A stretch of DNA of 64,000 bases from Terrimesophilobacter sp044464485 (GCA_044464485.1 JBIQLG010000009.1:27560-91559), one strand, 5' to 3'; counted from the first letter of the stretch, positions 32,160 through 41,300 are shown. Numbers and translations: made by a program. Notes: a model not told the origin generated them from the sequence alone.

Positions 32160-33398
32160 ATGATGCACAAAGGCGAACTCGTCACTCTGCTTTCTTCTGA
32201 GGGTTTGCGTCTGCTGAACACTCTTGCCGACTACGAGTCGGGCGCCGACATCGTGCGCAAGGTGAGCGAACTACGTGCACAGGGCCATTCCCCCGCACTC
32301 GTCGCTGCCGTGCTCACGCAGGCGCGGCTGCGCAGGAAGGCACGCGAAAAGTTCGGGGAATTCGCGGACCGGATGTTGTTCACCGACGCGGGTCTCGAGC
32401 AGGCCACCCGGCTCTCGGTTGCCGCAATGCACGCTCAGCGGTTCCGTGCTGCCGGACTCTCCTCCGTCGCGGACCTCGGCTGCGGAATTGGCGGCGATGC
32501 GCTCGCCATGGCGGCGCTCGACCTTACCGTCGCGGCCGTCGAGCGCGACGAAGTCACCGCCGCCGTCGCCGCGTTCAATCTCGCGCCGTGGTCGAACGTC
32601 ACCGTGGCACACTCTGCGGCAGAAGAATTCGATCTGGACAGCGTCGACGGAGTGTGGCTGGATCCCGCGCGTCGGGTCACGTCGGCGGGAAAGACAGTCC
32701 ACCGATCGCGAAATCCTGAGGACTGGTCTCCGTCGCTCGAATTCGCCTTCGCAGCAGGCACGAAGCTCCCGACCGGCATCAAGCTGGGACCAGGGATCGA
32801 CCGTGGTGTGATTCCCGCCGACGTCGAAGCGCAGTGGGTTTCCGTGCACGGCGAGGTAGTGGAACTCGCGTTATGGTCTGCGGTGCTCGCGCGTGATGGC
32901 ATCCGCCGTGCCGCCACGGTAATCGGTGCGCACGGCAGCGCCGAACTCGTCGCCGATGGCGACAGCGTGGATGCCGAGGTGCGGTCGCTCGGTGCATACG
33001 TGTATGAACCGGATGGGGCGGTCATCCGCGCCCGCCTCATCGGCGATCTGGCACGCGCCATCTCCGCCGGAATGCTGAGTGCTGACATTGCCTGGATGAC
33101 CGCGGATCACGCAACGGACACGCCTTTTGCCAGACGGTTCGCCGTGCAGGAGTGCATTCCGTACGACGTGAAAGCACTGCGGAAGCTCGTCGCGGCGCGC
33201 GGCATCGGCACCCTCGAAATCAAGAAGCGCGGTATCGACGTCGACCCCGCGGCGCTGCGCCGAACTCTGGCACCGAAGGGTGACACTGCCGCAACGCTGA
33301 TTCTGACGCGGATTGGGGGCCGCAGAAGCGCAATACTCGCATCGCGAGACGATGAGGAGGCCGATCACGGCGCACGCGGAAACTCCGCTCAGGTGTGA
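32160..33398 (+). CDS. Class I SAM-dependent methyltransferase with THUMP-like domain
   Basis: A 412-residue protein. An N-terminal helical region is followed by the SAM-binding motif VADLGCGIGGDALAMAAL at about residue 97, motif II AAVERDEVTAAVA and WLDPARRV in the motif IV position. The C-terminal part matches the THUMP-like domain found in an actinobacterial branch (PYDVKALRKLVAARGIGTLEIKKRG). RNA methylation is likely from the fold; the target is unknown. It diverges from groES, with the start very near the CIRCE; ATG ATG at 32160/32163 are both possible starts and no clear Shine-Dalgarno is present. Confidence 0.85.
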   Translation: MMHKGELVTLLSSEGLRLLNTLADYESGADIVRKVSELRAQGHSPALVAAVLTQARLRRKAREKFGEFADRMLFTDAGLEQATRLSVAAMHAQRFRAAGLSSVADLGCGIGGDALAMAALDLTVAAVERDEVTAAVAAFNLAPWSNVTVAHSAAEEFDLDSVDGVWLDPARRVTSAGKTVHRSRNPEDWSPSLEFAFAAGTKLPTGIKLGPGIDRGVIPADVEAQWVSVHGEVVELALWSAVLARDGIRRAATVIGAHGSAELVADGDSVDAEVRSLGAYVYEPDGAVIRARLIGDLARAISAGMLSADIAWMTADHATDTPFARRFAVQECIPYDVKALRKLVAARGIGTLEIKKRGIDVDPAALRRTLAPKGDTAATLILTRIGGRRSAILASRDDEEADHGARGNSAQV

Positions 33399-33459
33399 TT
33401 CTCCGTGAGGCTGCGGATCCACGTCGTCCGGCGTATGCTTTCTCGCGGAGGTGCACTCA

Positions 33460-33876
33460 ATGGTGTTGAGCCCGGCAATCGATTGGACGCGGCGCCACCG
33501 GATAGCGCTCAGCGTGGGAGCCGGAGTGGTTGCAATGCACGCGGGCGCGTATGCATTCTTCGCGGGGCGCGACCCATACAGCCAGACTATTTTTCCGCAG
33601 TGTCCCCTTCTTCACTACTTCGGCATCCAGTGCCCTGGGTGCGGTGGGACGCGCGCCATGTACTCGCTCCTGCACGGAGACATCCTCACGTCGTTGCAAA
33701 TGAACCCGGTTGTCGTGATCGGATATCTTGCCGTCGCCGTGGCCCTCGTCGGCGTGCTCGTGGGGCGCCGCGGAACGACAGGTGAGAAAGTTTCGCGCGC
33801 GATGTATTGGGGTGCTGCGGCGATGGCCATTGGCGCTGCGCTGTGGAGCACGGTCATCCGCAACCTCATCCCTTAG
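33460..33876 (+). CDS. DUF2752 membrane protein
   Basis: A 138-residue protein with the DUF2752 hallmark QCPGCGGTRAMYSLLHGD (Cys58, Cys61) between hydrophobic segments, and two further membrane helices near the C-terminus. The ATG at 33460 is preceded by GGAGG at an 8-nt spacing, which decides the start over an in-frame GTG at 33451. The CPGCG motif suggests metal binding or redox chemistry, but the function is unknown. It is 61 nt beyond the methyltransferase gene on the same strand. Confidence 0.85.
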   Translation: MVLSPAIDWTRRHRIALSVGAGVVAMHAGAYAFFAGRDPYSQTIFPQCPLLHYFGIQCPGCGGTRAMYSLLHGDILTSLQMNPVVVIGYLAVAVALVGVLVGRRGTTGEKVSRAMYWGAAAMAIGAALWSTVIRNLIP

Positions 33877-33891
33877 CCGGCTGCACACGAT

Positions 33892-33913
33892 GCTCGCCGG
33901 GCTTTCGGTGAGC
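33892..33913. terminator. Hairpin between convergent DUF2752 and DUF4190 genes
   Basis: GCTCGCCG pairs with CGGTGAGC (8 bp, one G-T) around GGCTTT. It lies between the two stops at 33876 and 33919 and could end both transcripts. No long T-run follows. Confidence 0.6.
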
Positions 33914-33918
33914 GTGCG

Positions 33919-34569
33919 CTAATACCCGTACGTCGAGTATTGCGTGGCTGCGGTGATACTGAACACGACCATCACAATCGCGAAAATCAGCCAGGCCAGC
34001 GAAATGCTCACGCCGATGTAACCGGTAATCAATCCCGTCAGCGACATGCCCTGTGCCGGTTCGCGCTTGCGGCGGGCAATGTGACCCAAAACCACGCCCG
34101 CCGCCGCAAAGAGGCCTCCGCCTCCGTAGCAGCACGAGAGCGCAAGTCCGACGATTCCGAAAATCATGGAAAGCAGGCTCAGGGTTGTGGAGGGTCTCGC
34201 GGGAACAGTGCCGTACGGTGCGAGAGGCTGACTGCCGTAAGGCGCTGGCGGCTGGACGCCGTGCGGAGGAGGCGGTGGCGACACATCTCCGGCAGGAGGT
34301 GGAACGGATACCGTTGCCGCAGGCACGACCGGCGGCACCGGCGTCTGCAGGGTCTCGGCGGGGCCGTATGGACTACCGGCCGAGGCGGGATCCGCTGCGG
34401 TCTTAGGCTTGCTCTGCGCCGCCGACTTGTTCCGGACTGCCGGCTTTTTTTGGGCCGCCGGCTTGTTCTGCGCCGCCGAGTCTTTCGCAGCGGCTGACTT
34501 TTTCGGTGTTGCCGGTGACGTGGGCGCTTCTGGCTTTTCTGACGCGTCGTCGGATGGGTTGCTGGGCAT
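33919..34569 (-). CDS. DUF4190 membrane protein with long Ala/Lys/Pro-rich N-terminus
   Basis: A 216-residue protein. Residues 1-65 are Ala/Lys/Ser-rich (repeated AAQ-K-PA units), 66-125 are Pro-rich, and the last 90 residues form the two-helix DUF4190 module: TTLSLLSMIFGIVGLALSCC, a basic IARRKREPAQGMSLTG loop and ISLAWLIFAIVMVVFS. AGGAAAG precedes the ATG. The next gene upstream on the same strand is a shorter paralogue (34702-35061), which makes this a tandem duplication with an added N-terminal tail. Function unknown. Confidence 0.82.
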   Translation of the reverse strand: MPSNPSDDASEKPEAPTSPATPKKSAAAKDSAAQNKPAAQKKPAVRNKSAAQSKPKTAADPASAGSPYGPAETLQTPVPPVVPAATVSVPPPAGDVSPPPPPHGVQPPAPYGSQPLAPYGTVPARPSTTLSLLSMIFGIVGLALSCCYGGGGLFAAAGVVLGHIARRKREPAQGMSLTGLITGYIGVSISLAWLIFAIVMVVFSITAATQYSTYGY

Positions 34570-34626
34570 AACTTTCCTGAATAGTTGCGGCGGCGAAGAT
34601 GGTTGTGCGGTGACGGTGACAGAAGT

Positions 34627-34666
34627 GTGGCGTCCACCGAGGTGTCATTACGACGGTGGACGCCAC
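34627..34666. terminator. 13-bp perfect hairpin between the two DUF4190 paralogues
   Basis: GTGGCGTCCACCG (34627-34639) pairs fully with CGGTGGACGCCAC (34654-34666) around a 14-nt loop. It follows the stop of the upstream paralogue by 35 nt on the minus strand, so it may terminate or attenuate transcription into the longer one. Confidence 0.72.
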
Positions 34667-34701
34667 TCCTCACTGAGTGGAGTCAGAACTCCGCTGTCAG
34701 A

Positions 34702-35061
34702 TTAGTAGCCGGGGATGCTGGAAATCGTGGTCCATGGCAGGAAGGCAAGCATCGCCGGTGCGATCGCCAGAAGCACCCAGATGATGATCGAGAGCGCGGC
34801 ACCGATGAAGCCGAGAATGATTCCGGTCATGGCCATTCCGCGCGCGTTCTCCTTGTTCTTGCCGAGGAAACCGAGAACGATACCCGCGACGGCGAACAGA
34901 ATACCCGCTCCGAAGCAGCACGACAGCAGAAGGCCGACGATACCGCCGATCATGGCGAGGAGGCTGAGGATGGTGGACGGCTTTGCCGGTCCCGGCGCCA
35001 CTGGAGCGGCTGGCGGAACAGGTGGAACCGGTGTCTGGTCTGGAACTGTGGGGTCAGTCAT
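34702..35061 (-). CDS. DUF4190 membrane protein (short paralogue)
   Basis: A 119-residue protein with a 27-residue Pro/Ala-rich start and the two-helix DUF4190 module: STILSLLAMIGGIVGLLLSCC, a loop with KNKENARGMAMTG, and IGAALSIIIWVLLAIAPAML. It aligns end to end with the C-terminal half of the gene at 33919-34569 but lacks its Lys-rich tail. The GGAGAACG sequence precedes the ATG. A promoter with perfect TTGACA lies upstream. Function unknown. Confidence 0.82.
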   Translation of the reverse strand: MTDPTVPDQTPVPPVPPAAPVAPGPAKPSTILSLLAMIGGIVGLLLSCCFGAGILFAVAGIVLGFLGKNKENARGMAMTGIILGFIGAALSIIIWVLLAIAPAMLAFLPWTTISSIPGY

Positions 35062-35126
35062 CGTTCTCCCGATGTCTCGTATTGTGGCGCTGGAAACTCT
35101 CCAACGACGTATCTAAACGTGCCCAT

Positions 35127-35155
35127 AGTGTGGCATTCGCTCACCCTTCTGTCAA
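35127..35155 (-). promoter_or_regulatory. Promoter of the short DUF4190 gene
   Basis: On the minus strand TTGACA (complement of 35150-35155) is followed after 17 nt by CACACT (complement of 35127-35132). The -35 is a perfect match to the housekeeping consensus. The expected leader is about 60 nt. Confidence 0.65.
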
Positions 35156-35201
35156 CGCGAAGCGGCGGGGAAATCGCGGATCGGCCGAGCGGATATCACA
35201 T

Positions 35202-36260
35202 TCAGGCCTGTATCTGGGTGACGGGCAATGTCGAGTCCGCTCCGAACTCCAGACCGGATGGCTCACGACCGGCCGTGATGAGCTGCGCGCCCAGTGCCGC
35301 GATCATGGCCCCGTTATCCGTGCAGAGGCTGAGCGGTGGAATGCGCAACTCGATTCCCGCGTCGCGGCACCGCTCGATGGCGCTCTCGCGCAATCGAGCG
35401 TTCGCGATGACTCCACCGCCGAGAAGAAGCCTCGGCACCTGAAAATCGACGCACGCCGCAATGGACTTGGTGATGAGCACATCCACGACGGCTTCGCGAA
35501 AGCTGGCCGCGACATCCGCGGTGGGCACACGGCCGCCCTCGTCGGTCACGCGCTCCACCATCCGCGCGACAGCAGTCTTCAGGCCCGAAAACGAAAAATC
35601 GTATCGATGCTTCTCCCTGTCTTTCGGGAGGCTGAGACCGCGCGGAAACCGGATGGCGGTGGGGTCCCCTTCCTGCGCCGCACGATCAATTTGAGGACCG
35701 CCTGGGTATGGGAGGCGCAGCAACCGCGCAACCTTGTCAAACGCCTCGCCCGCCGCATCGTCGATGGTCTCACCGAGCAGTTCGACATCCGAAACCAAGT
35801 CGCGCACGAGGAGCAGCGACGTATGACCACCCGACACGAGAAGTGCGATGGTGGGGTACTGCAATTCGTCGCCCGAGAGCACGTCGACCCCGACGTGGCC
35901 GACAAGATGATTTACGGCATACAGCGGAAGGCCCAGAGCAAGCGACAGCGCTTTCGCCGCGGCGATCCCGACCATGAGCGCTCCGGAAAGCCCTGGTCCG
36001 CTCGTCACGGCGATGGCGTCGAGGTCCTGAAGCGTGACGCCCGCCTCAGCGAGCGCCGCTCTCAGCGTCGGTTCGAACGCCTCGAGGTGCGCCCTGGCTG
36101 CGATTTCGGGTACGACGCCCCCGTACCGCGCGTGTTCCTCCATGGATGACGCTATGACGTTCGCGAGCAGGGTCGTGCCGCGAACGATCCCGATGCCGGT
36201 CTCGTCGCAGCTGGTCTCAATTCCGAGCACGAGCGGTTCGGCAGCCTTCACGCGCTCCAC
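35202..36260 (-). CDS. tsaD: tRNA N6-adenosine threonylcarbamoyltransferase
   Basis: A 352-residue member of the Kae1/TsaD family. The ASKHA opening VLGIETSCDETGIGIV, GGVVPEIAARAHLEAF, and the metal-binding NHLVGH (His118, His122) are all present, as are the later VSGGHTSLLLV and LLLGGGVIANARLRE. With TsaB and TsaE it transfers threonylcarbamoyl to A37 of ANN-decoding tRNAs. It overlaps rimI by 13 nt and is the last gene of the glmS-to-tsaD chain. Confidence 0.96.
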   Translation of the reverse strand: MERVKAAEPLVLGIETSCDETGIGIVRGTTLLANVIASSMEEHARYGGVVPEIAARAHLEAFEPTLRAALAEAGVTLQDLDAIAVTSGPGLSGALMVGIAAAKALSLALGLPLYAVNHLVGHVGVDVLSGDELQYPTIALLVSGGHTSLLLVRDLVSDVELLGETIDDAAGEAFDKVARLLRLPYPGGPQIDRAAQEGDPTAIRFPRGLSLPKDREKHRYDFSFSGLKTAVARMVERVTDEGGRVPTADVAASFREAVVDVLITKSIAACVDFQVPRLLLGGGVIANARLRESAIERCRDAGIELRIPPLSLCTDNGAMIAALGAQLITAGREPSGLEFGADSTLPVTQIQA

Positions 36261-36778
36261 CCCGTCTCACCTTGACTGTCCGCGGATTCGCGCGCCGACG
36301 CAAAACCAGGGAGCCTCTGCGGCACCGCCAGTTTCATCACGAGCGCATCCACGCCGTCGGGTTGGTAATACTTCGCGCGCACGCCGATCTGTTCGAATCC
36401 GAGAGAAACGTAAAGACGTTGGGCCGCCGGATTATCCGCTCGGACTTCAAGGAACACTTCTTCCGCTCCCCGCTTCTGCGCCTCATTGATGAGCGTGTTC
36501 ATGAGTACGCGGCCCAGTCCTCCCCGTCGGGAACTGGCGTCGACCGCGATTGTCTGGATGTCTGCCGTCGCCGACCCTTTCGCGGCCTGGACCCCCGCAT
36601 ATCCCTCGATCGTGTCAGGCGCGTGCGGTGGAAATGCCACGACGTACCAGCACGCATCATTCTCCAGCTCGGCGAGCATCGTGTGCCGCGACCACGCGTC
36701 GGCGCCGAAGGTGCTCGACTCCAGAAGCATGATCGCGTCCAGGTCGGTCGGGAGCGCACGCCGAAGTTGCCACGTCAT
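36248..36778 (-). CDS. rimI: Ribosomal-protein-alanine N-acetyltransferase
   Basis: A 176-residue GNAT enzyme. It contains IQTIAVDASSRRGGLGRVLMNTLI (motif A, acetyl-CoA binding) and the RimI-typical EVFLEVRADNPAAQRLYVSLGFEQIGVRAKYYQP. It acetylates the N-terminus of ribosomal protein S18 in model organisms. The ATG overlaps the tsaB stop (ATGA) and the 3' end overlaps tsaD by 13 nt. The tsaB-rimI-tsaD order is conserved in actinobacteria, so it is part of the t6A operon. Confidence 0.93.
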   Translation of the reverse strand: MTWQLRRALPTDLDAIMLLESSTFGADAWSRHTMLAELENDACWYVVAFPPHAPDTIEGYAGVQAAKGSATADIQTIAVDASSRRGGLGRVLMNTLINEAQKRGAEEVFLEVRADNPAAQRLYVSLGFEQIGVRAKYYQPDGVDALVMKLAVPQRLPGFASARESADSQGETGWSA

Positions 36779-37455
36779 GAGCTCACGCGTTTCGGTGTGG
36801 TCGCGAGCGTGACATCCGGCGAACGCAGATAGAGCGGCTCCGCCGCGGCAAAGCCCGGGCTTCCGCCACCGATCAGACTCTCGGCGAGCAGGGTTTCGGC
36901 GAGCATTCCGACGGATGCCGCAGTCACCCATGGCGCGTCAATACGATGGTAACCGTCCAGGTCGGTTTCACGTGCCGCGAGCTCGGCGGCGATGTCCTCT
37001 GCGCGCCCGATTGCCGGGCCGGCGGATCTGCGCGGCACGAATCGAGCATTCGCCCCGCCGTAAAACGACCAGTACCGCTCGTGCCGTCTGGCGTCGGTCG
37101 TCACGAGAAGAGGACCGACCTCCCCCGAAAGGTAGTGCTGAAAAGCAATCGCATCATGGCTCACCACGCGTCGCATCGGGAGCCCGCTGCCCAGGGCGAA
37201 CGCTGTCGCGGCGGCGATTCCCACGCGCAGTCCCGTAAACGGACCAGGACCCATTCCGATCGCGACGCCCGTGAGCGCGGCGGTCGCCGCAGGGCCAACA
37301 CCGAGGCCCGCCGCCGAAAGGCACTCGGCGATGAGTTCACCCACCACCTCGGCATGCCTTCTCGTGTCCCGTTCCTCGCGTTCCACGCGCACGCCCGCGG
37401 CAGTGTCGACGACAGCGACGCTCGTACCCGCCGCCGTGTCGATCGAAAGAAGCAT
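36775..37455 (-). CDS. tsaB: tRNA threonylcarbamoyladenosine biosynthesis protein TsaB
   Basis: A 226-residue ASKHA-fold protein that begins LLSIDTAAGTSVAVVD and contains GVAIGMGPGPFTGLRVGIAAATAFALGSG, the TsaB signature. It is an inactive TsaD-like partner that scaffolds the TsaBDE complex. It is 2 nt from the tsaE stop upstream and overlaps rimI by 4 nt. The first motif lacks TsaD's metal-binding His residues, as expected. Confidence 0.93.
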   Translation of the reverse strand: MLLSIDTAAGTSVAVVDTAAGVRVEREERDTRRHAEVVGELIAECLSAAGLGVGPAATAALTGVAIGMGPGPFTGLRVGIAAATAFALGSGLPMRRVVSHDAIAFQHYLSGEVGPLLVTTDARRHERYWSFYGGANARFVPRRSAGPAIGRAEDIAAELAARETDLDGYHRIDAPWVTAASVGMLAETLLAESLIGGGSPGFAAAEPLYLRSPDVTLATTPKRVSS

Positions 37456-37457
37456 GA

Positions 37458-37928
37458 CTACAGCCTAAAGTCTGCAAATCGCGGGCCGTGGCCCTCGATC
37501 GTGACCGCACGCGGTTGCACCTCATCAGCATCCTCGCCACCCGTGGAACGCTCGATGTGGATGTCGAGACGCGAGTCTGCCACCCCATCCAGCATGCCCG
37601 CCGCCCATTCGACGATCACGATGGAACCTTCATAGTCGAGATCGAGGTCATCGAGCTCCGCCGCGCTCGAGAGCCGATACGCATCAACGTGCACGAGCGG
37701 CGGGCCCGACGGACGCGGGTGGACTCTCGCGAGCACGAATGTCGGGCTCGTCACGGCGCCTCGCACGTCCAGTTCCCGCCCGATTCCCCGCACGAGAGTG
37801 GTCTTGCCCGCTCCCAGCTCTCCCTGGAGCGCCACAAGGTCACCCGCCCTAAGGTTGCGAGCCAGCCGAGCACCCAACTGTTCCATTGCCTCTGGCGTGG
37901 GAACAGCGATCGTCGTGACGTTCATCAT
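37458..37928 (-). CDS. tsaE: tRNA threonylcarbamoyladenosine biosynthesis ATPase TsaE
   Basis: A 156-residue P-loop ATPase. Walker A is GELGAGKTT at about 37-45, followed by VTSPTFVLAR and HVDAYRLSS, the TsaE signature, and IVIVEWAAGM. It drives turnover of the TsaBD complex. Its ATG overlaps the alr stop by 4 nt (ATGA); a second ATG one codon later is also possible. Gene order alr-tsaE-tsaB supports co-expression. Confidence 0.93.
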   Translation of the reverse strand: MMNVTTIAVPTPEAMEQLGARLARNLRAGDLVALQGELGAGKTTLVRGIGRELDVRGAVTSPTFVLARVHPRPSGPPLVHVDAYRLSSAAELDDLDLDYEGSIVIVEWAAGMLDGVADSRLDIHIERSTGGEDADEVQPRAVTIEGHGPRFADFRL

Positions 37929-39031
37929 CGCGTTCCGCCGACGCTGTGGCGCGGCACCCTCTGGCCGATGCGTGAAATGATCTCGTAGTCGATCGTGTCG
38001 GCGATGGCAGCCCACTCGTGCACGGCAGGTAGTCCTTTCGCCGCATCGCCGAACAACACCACGCGATCGCCTACCTCCACCTTCGCGTCTCCGACATCGA
38101 CGACGAACTGATCCATCGCAATGGTTCCGGACACCGTGAAACGATGCCCGTTGATGGAGACGGGACCATTATTGGAAGCGACGCGCGGAACACCATCCGC
38201 ATAGCCGATCGGAACGAGCGCGAGCGTCGTTTCGCGTTCGGTGCGGTATCGATGACCGTAGGAGACGCCGCTTCCGGCGGGAACGCGCTTAACCGAAACC
38301 ACCATGCTCGACAGCTCCATCACGGGCGTGAGTCCAAATTCAGCGGGACCGATTGCGGGGAATGGAGAAAGTCCGTAGCAACCGAGGCCCACGCGAACCA
38401 GGTTGAACCGCGCCTCCGGTCGCACCAGCGCCGCCTCCGTCGCGGCGATGTGCAGTAGCTCCGGTTCAATGCCGTACGAGGCAGCCAATTGCCGTGCCCG
38501 GTTGAAGGCAGACAATTGATCCGCATCCGCCTCGTCACCAGCATTGGCGAGGTGGCTGAAGAGCCCTCGGATGCGCGGGCCGCCGCCCTGTTCCACCGCC
38601 CGCGCACGTTCGAAGAAACGATCCCAGTCCGCCGGTACCGCGCCATTTCGGCTGAGCCCGGTGTCGACTTTGAGTTGCACGTGCGTGACGCCTGCCGCGC
38701 GGGCGCGCTCGAGTTCGTTGAGCGTGCTCACCGCGACGTCGAGGTCAAGCTCGACCGCGTCGCCGAACGTTTCCGAGGGCGAATGCAGCCAGGTGAGAAT
38801 CGGTGTCCTCAATCCGGCATCGCGCAGCTCGGCGGCCTCCGTCGCATCGAGAACTCCGAGCCAGTCCGCCCCTCCCTCGATGGCGGCGCAGGCAGTTGCG
38901 ACGGCGCCATGTCCGTAACCGTTGGCCTTCACCACTGCGAGAAAATGCTCGGTGCCCACCCGCGCACGCAGCGCGGCAACGTTGGCGGTGATGGCGGACA
39001 CGTCGATGGCGGCCTCGCGCAGAATCGACAC
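37925..39031 (-). CDS. alr: Alanine racemase
   Basis: A 368-residue PLP enzyme of fold type III. The catalytic lysine is in AVVKANGYGHGA (Lys35), and the second catalytic Tyr is in GVSYGHRYRTERET; the substrate site is in the middle barrel. It makes D-alanine for peptidoglycan. It lies 2 nt after acpS and overlaps tsaE by 4 nt. Family length is normal. Confidence 0.96.
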   Translation of the reverse strand: MSILREAAIDVSAITANVAALRARVGTEHFLAVVKANGYGHGAVATACAAIEGGADWLGVLDATEAAELRDAGLRTPILTWLHSPSETFGDAVELDLDVAVSTLNELERARAAGVTHVQLKVDTGLSRNGAVPADWDRFFERARAVEQGGGPRIRGLFSHLANAGDEADADQLSAFNRARQLAASYGIEPELLHIAATEAALVRPEARFNLVRVGLGCYGLSPFPAIGPAEFGLTPVMELSSMVVSVKRVPAGSGVSYGHRYRTERETTLALVPIGYADGVPRVASNNGPVSINGHRFTVSGTIAMDQFVVDVGDAKVEVGDRVVLFGDAAKGLPAVHEWAAIADTIDYEIISRIGQRVPRHSVGGTR

Positions 39032-39033
39032 GA

Positions 39034-39402
39034 TCAGGTTCCTTCAGCAATCACGTACGCGACGGCTACTCCGGCATCGTGGCTCATCGACACGTGCACG
39101 CGATCGATTCCGCGAGCCCGCGCAGCCTCCCGGACTCCACCGGCGAGTTCGAAGAAGGGATTACCCTCGGCATCGGCGACAATCGGCATGTCATGCCACC
39201 GAACGCCATCGGAGGTCCCCAGCGCTTTGATGAGCGCCTCCTTCGCCGCGAAGCGCGCCGCCAGCGATACGAGGGAGAGCGCACGACTGCCGTGCACACG
39301 TTCGCTCTCAGCGAACAAGCGGTCGAGGAGCTTGGGCGTGCGCGCGGCCGCACGCTCGAATCGCGCGAGGTCGACGATGTCCACTCCGATGCCGACGATC
39401 AT
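39034..39402 (-). CDS. acpS: Holo-[acyl-carrier-protein] synthase
   Basis: A 122-residue phosphopantetheinyl transferase. It starts IVGIGVDIVDLARFE (Asp8 binds Mg2+) and has the second signature RFAAKEALIKALG (Glu in AAKEA), then SMSHDAGVAVAYVI at the C-terminus. It activates acyl carrier protein for fatty acid synthesis. It lies 44 nt after glmS and 2 nt before alr. Confidence 0.95.
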   Translation of the reverse strand: MIVGIGVDIVDLARFERAAARTPKLLDRLFAESERVHGSRALSLVSLAARFAAKEALIKALGTSDGVRWHDMPIVADAEGNPFFELAGGVREAARARGIDRVHVSMSHDAGVAVAYVIAEGT

Positions 39403-39446
39403 CGGCCAACCCCATTCTGACGACGTGCGTGCATCCGCAACCTGAC

Positions 39447-41300
39447 CTACTCGACGGTCACAGATTTCGCGAGGTTTCGCGGCTGATCCACGTCGAGCCC
39501 CTTCGCCGCGGCAAGCTCCATCGCAAAAATCTGCAGCGGCGCGAATTCAAGCAGGGGCTCCATCATGGTGGAAGCGAGAGGAATCGTGAACACCTTGTCA
39601 GCGTAGGGGAGCACGGCAGCGTCGCCCGCCTCCGCGATCGCAAGGACGCGAGCGCCCCGCGCCCGAATTTCCTGAATGTTGGAGACGACCTTCGGATGCA
39701 GAGAATCCCTCCCGCGGGGGCTCGGCACAATCACGAACACGGGTTGACCCGGCTCGATGAGGGCGATCGGACCGTGCTTGAGTTCACCCGCGGCGAAACC
39801 CTCCGCGTGGATGTACGCGAGCTCCTTGAGCTTGAGTGCACCCTCCAGCGCGACAGGGAAACCCACGTGCCTGCCGAGAAAGAGCACGGCACGCGTGTCG
39901 GACATCCAGTGCGCGAGCTCGCGAATGTCATCGTGCTGCTCGAGGACCACCGACAGCTTCTCGGGGACTTCCTGAAGTTCGGCGAGCAGTTCCGCCGCCT
40001 CCACCGGATCGAGCGCGCCGCGGACGCGCGCGAGATGGAGACCGAACAGGTAGAGCGCAGTGACCTGAGCAACGAGCGCCTTCGTGGAGGCGACGGCAAC
40101 CTCGGGTCCCGCGTGGGTGTAAATCACGGCATCCGATTCGCGCGCGATGGTCGCACCGAACGTGTTGCAGACCGAGAGCGTGACCGCCCCCTTTTCGATC
40201 GCGTACTTCACCGCCATGAGAGTGTCCATCGTTTCGCCGGACTGGCTGATCGACACCACGAGCGTTTTGCCGTCAATGATGGGATCGCGATAGCGGAACT
40301 CGTGCGAAAGATCGACCTCAACGGGAATGTTCGCCCACTTCTCTATCGCGTACTTGCCGATCATCCCCGCATAGGAGGCCGTGCCGCAACCGAGGATGAC
40401 AATGCGTTCGATGTGCCGAAGCGTCTCGTCGAGCGCGCCGAGCTCCGGGATGTTCACGACACCGTCGGCGTGACGACCGAGCAGCGTATTGGCAATGGCC
40501 TCCGGCTGTTCGCTGATCTCCTTGGCCATGAAACTCGACCAGCCGCCCTTCTCTGCGGCCGAGGCATCCCAGGTGACCTCGAACTCTTCCGTGTCCACGG
40601 GATGCCCATCGAAATCCGTGACGGTGAAGGCGTCTGCCGTGATCGTGACGATCTGATCCTGCCCGAGCGCAACCGCGCGCCGCGTGTGTTCGACGAACGC
40701 CGCGACATCCGAGCCGAGAAAGTTTTCGCCCTTGCCGAGACCCACGACGAGCGGCGAATTCCGCCTCGCCCCCACGACAACGCCCGGTTGATCCTGATGC
40801 AGCACCAGAAGCGTGAACGCGCCGTGAAGCGTCGCGACGACCCGCCGCAACGCCGTCGTCACATCTCCGGTCTCCTGGAAGGCGTACCCCACGAGATGTG
40901 CCGCGACTTCGCTGTCGGTTTCACTCGTGAACACGGTCTCGGGATGGTCCGCGAGGAGTTGCGCCTTGAGTTCCGCGAAGTTCTCGATGATTCCGTTGTG
41001 GATAAGCGCGAGCTTTCCGTCGTCGCCGAGGTGCGGGTGCGCATTCTCGTCTGTCGGTCCGCCGTGGGTCGCCCAGCGGGTATGACCGATGCCCGTGCCG
41101 CCATCTTCGATCGGTGTCGCCTCGATGTCATCCACGAGCACCTGAAGTTTGCCCGCACGCTTGCGCGTCGAAAGCGATCCGGAAGTACCGATCACCGCTA
41201 TCCCTGCGGAGTCGTAACCGCGGTACTCGAGCCTCCTGAGGCCGCCGACGAGAACGGCAACGGAACTCCTGTCACCGACATAACCCACGATTCCACACAT
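39447..41300 (-). CDS. glmS: Glucosamine-fructose-6-phosphate aminotransferase (isomerising)
   Basis: A 617-residue enzyme. The N-terminal nucleophile Cys2 is in MCGIVGYVG, the glutaminase domain has GHTRWATHGGPT and SETDSEV, and two SIS domains follow (ILGCGTASYAGM, VSISQSGETMDTLMA), ending in the conserved AKSVTVE. It produces glucosamine-6-phosphate for cell-wall precursors. glmM, its pathway partner, lies 1 kb upstream, separated by coaA on the other strand. It heads the glmS-acpS-alr-tsa chain. Confidence 0.97.
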   Translation of the reverse strand: MCGIVGYVGDRSSVAVLVGGLRRLEYRGYDSAGIAVIGTSGSLSTRKRAGKLQVLVDDIEATPIEDGGTGIGHTRWATHGGPTDENAHPHLGDDGKLALIHNGIIENFAELKAQLLADHPETVFTSETDSEVAAHLVGYAFQETGDVTTALRRVVATLHGAFTLLVLHQDQPGVVVGARRNSPLVVGLGKGENFLGSDVAAFVEHTRRAVALGQDQIVTITADAFTVTDFDGHPVDTEEFEVTWDASAAEKGGWSSFMAKEISEQPEAIANTLLGRHADGVVNIPELGALDETLRHIERIVILGCGTASYAGMIGKYAIEKWANIPVEVDLSHEFRYRDPIIDGKTLVVSISQSGETMDTLMAVKYAIEKGAVTLSVCNTFGATIARESDAVIYTHAGPEVAVASTKALVAQVTALYLFGLHLARVRGALDPVEAAELLAELQEVPEKLSVVLEQHDDIRELAHWMSDTRAVLFLGRHVGFPVALEGALKLKELAYIHAEGFAAGELKHGPIALIEPGQPVFVIVPSPRGRDSLHPKVVSNIQEIRARGARVLAIAEAGDAAVLPYADKVFTIPLASTMMEPLLEFAPLQIFAMELAAAKGLDVDQPRNLAKSVTVE

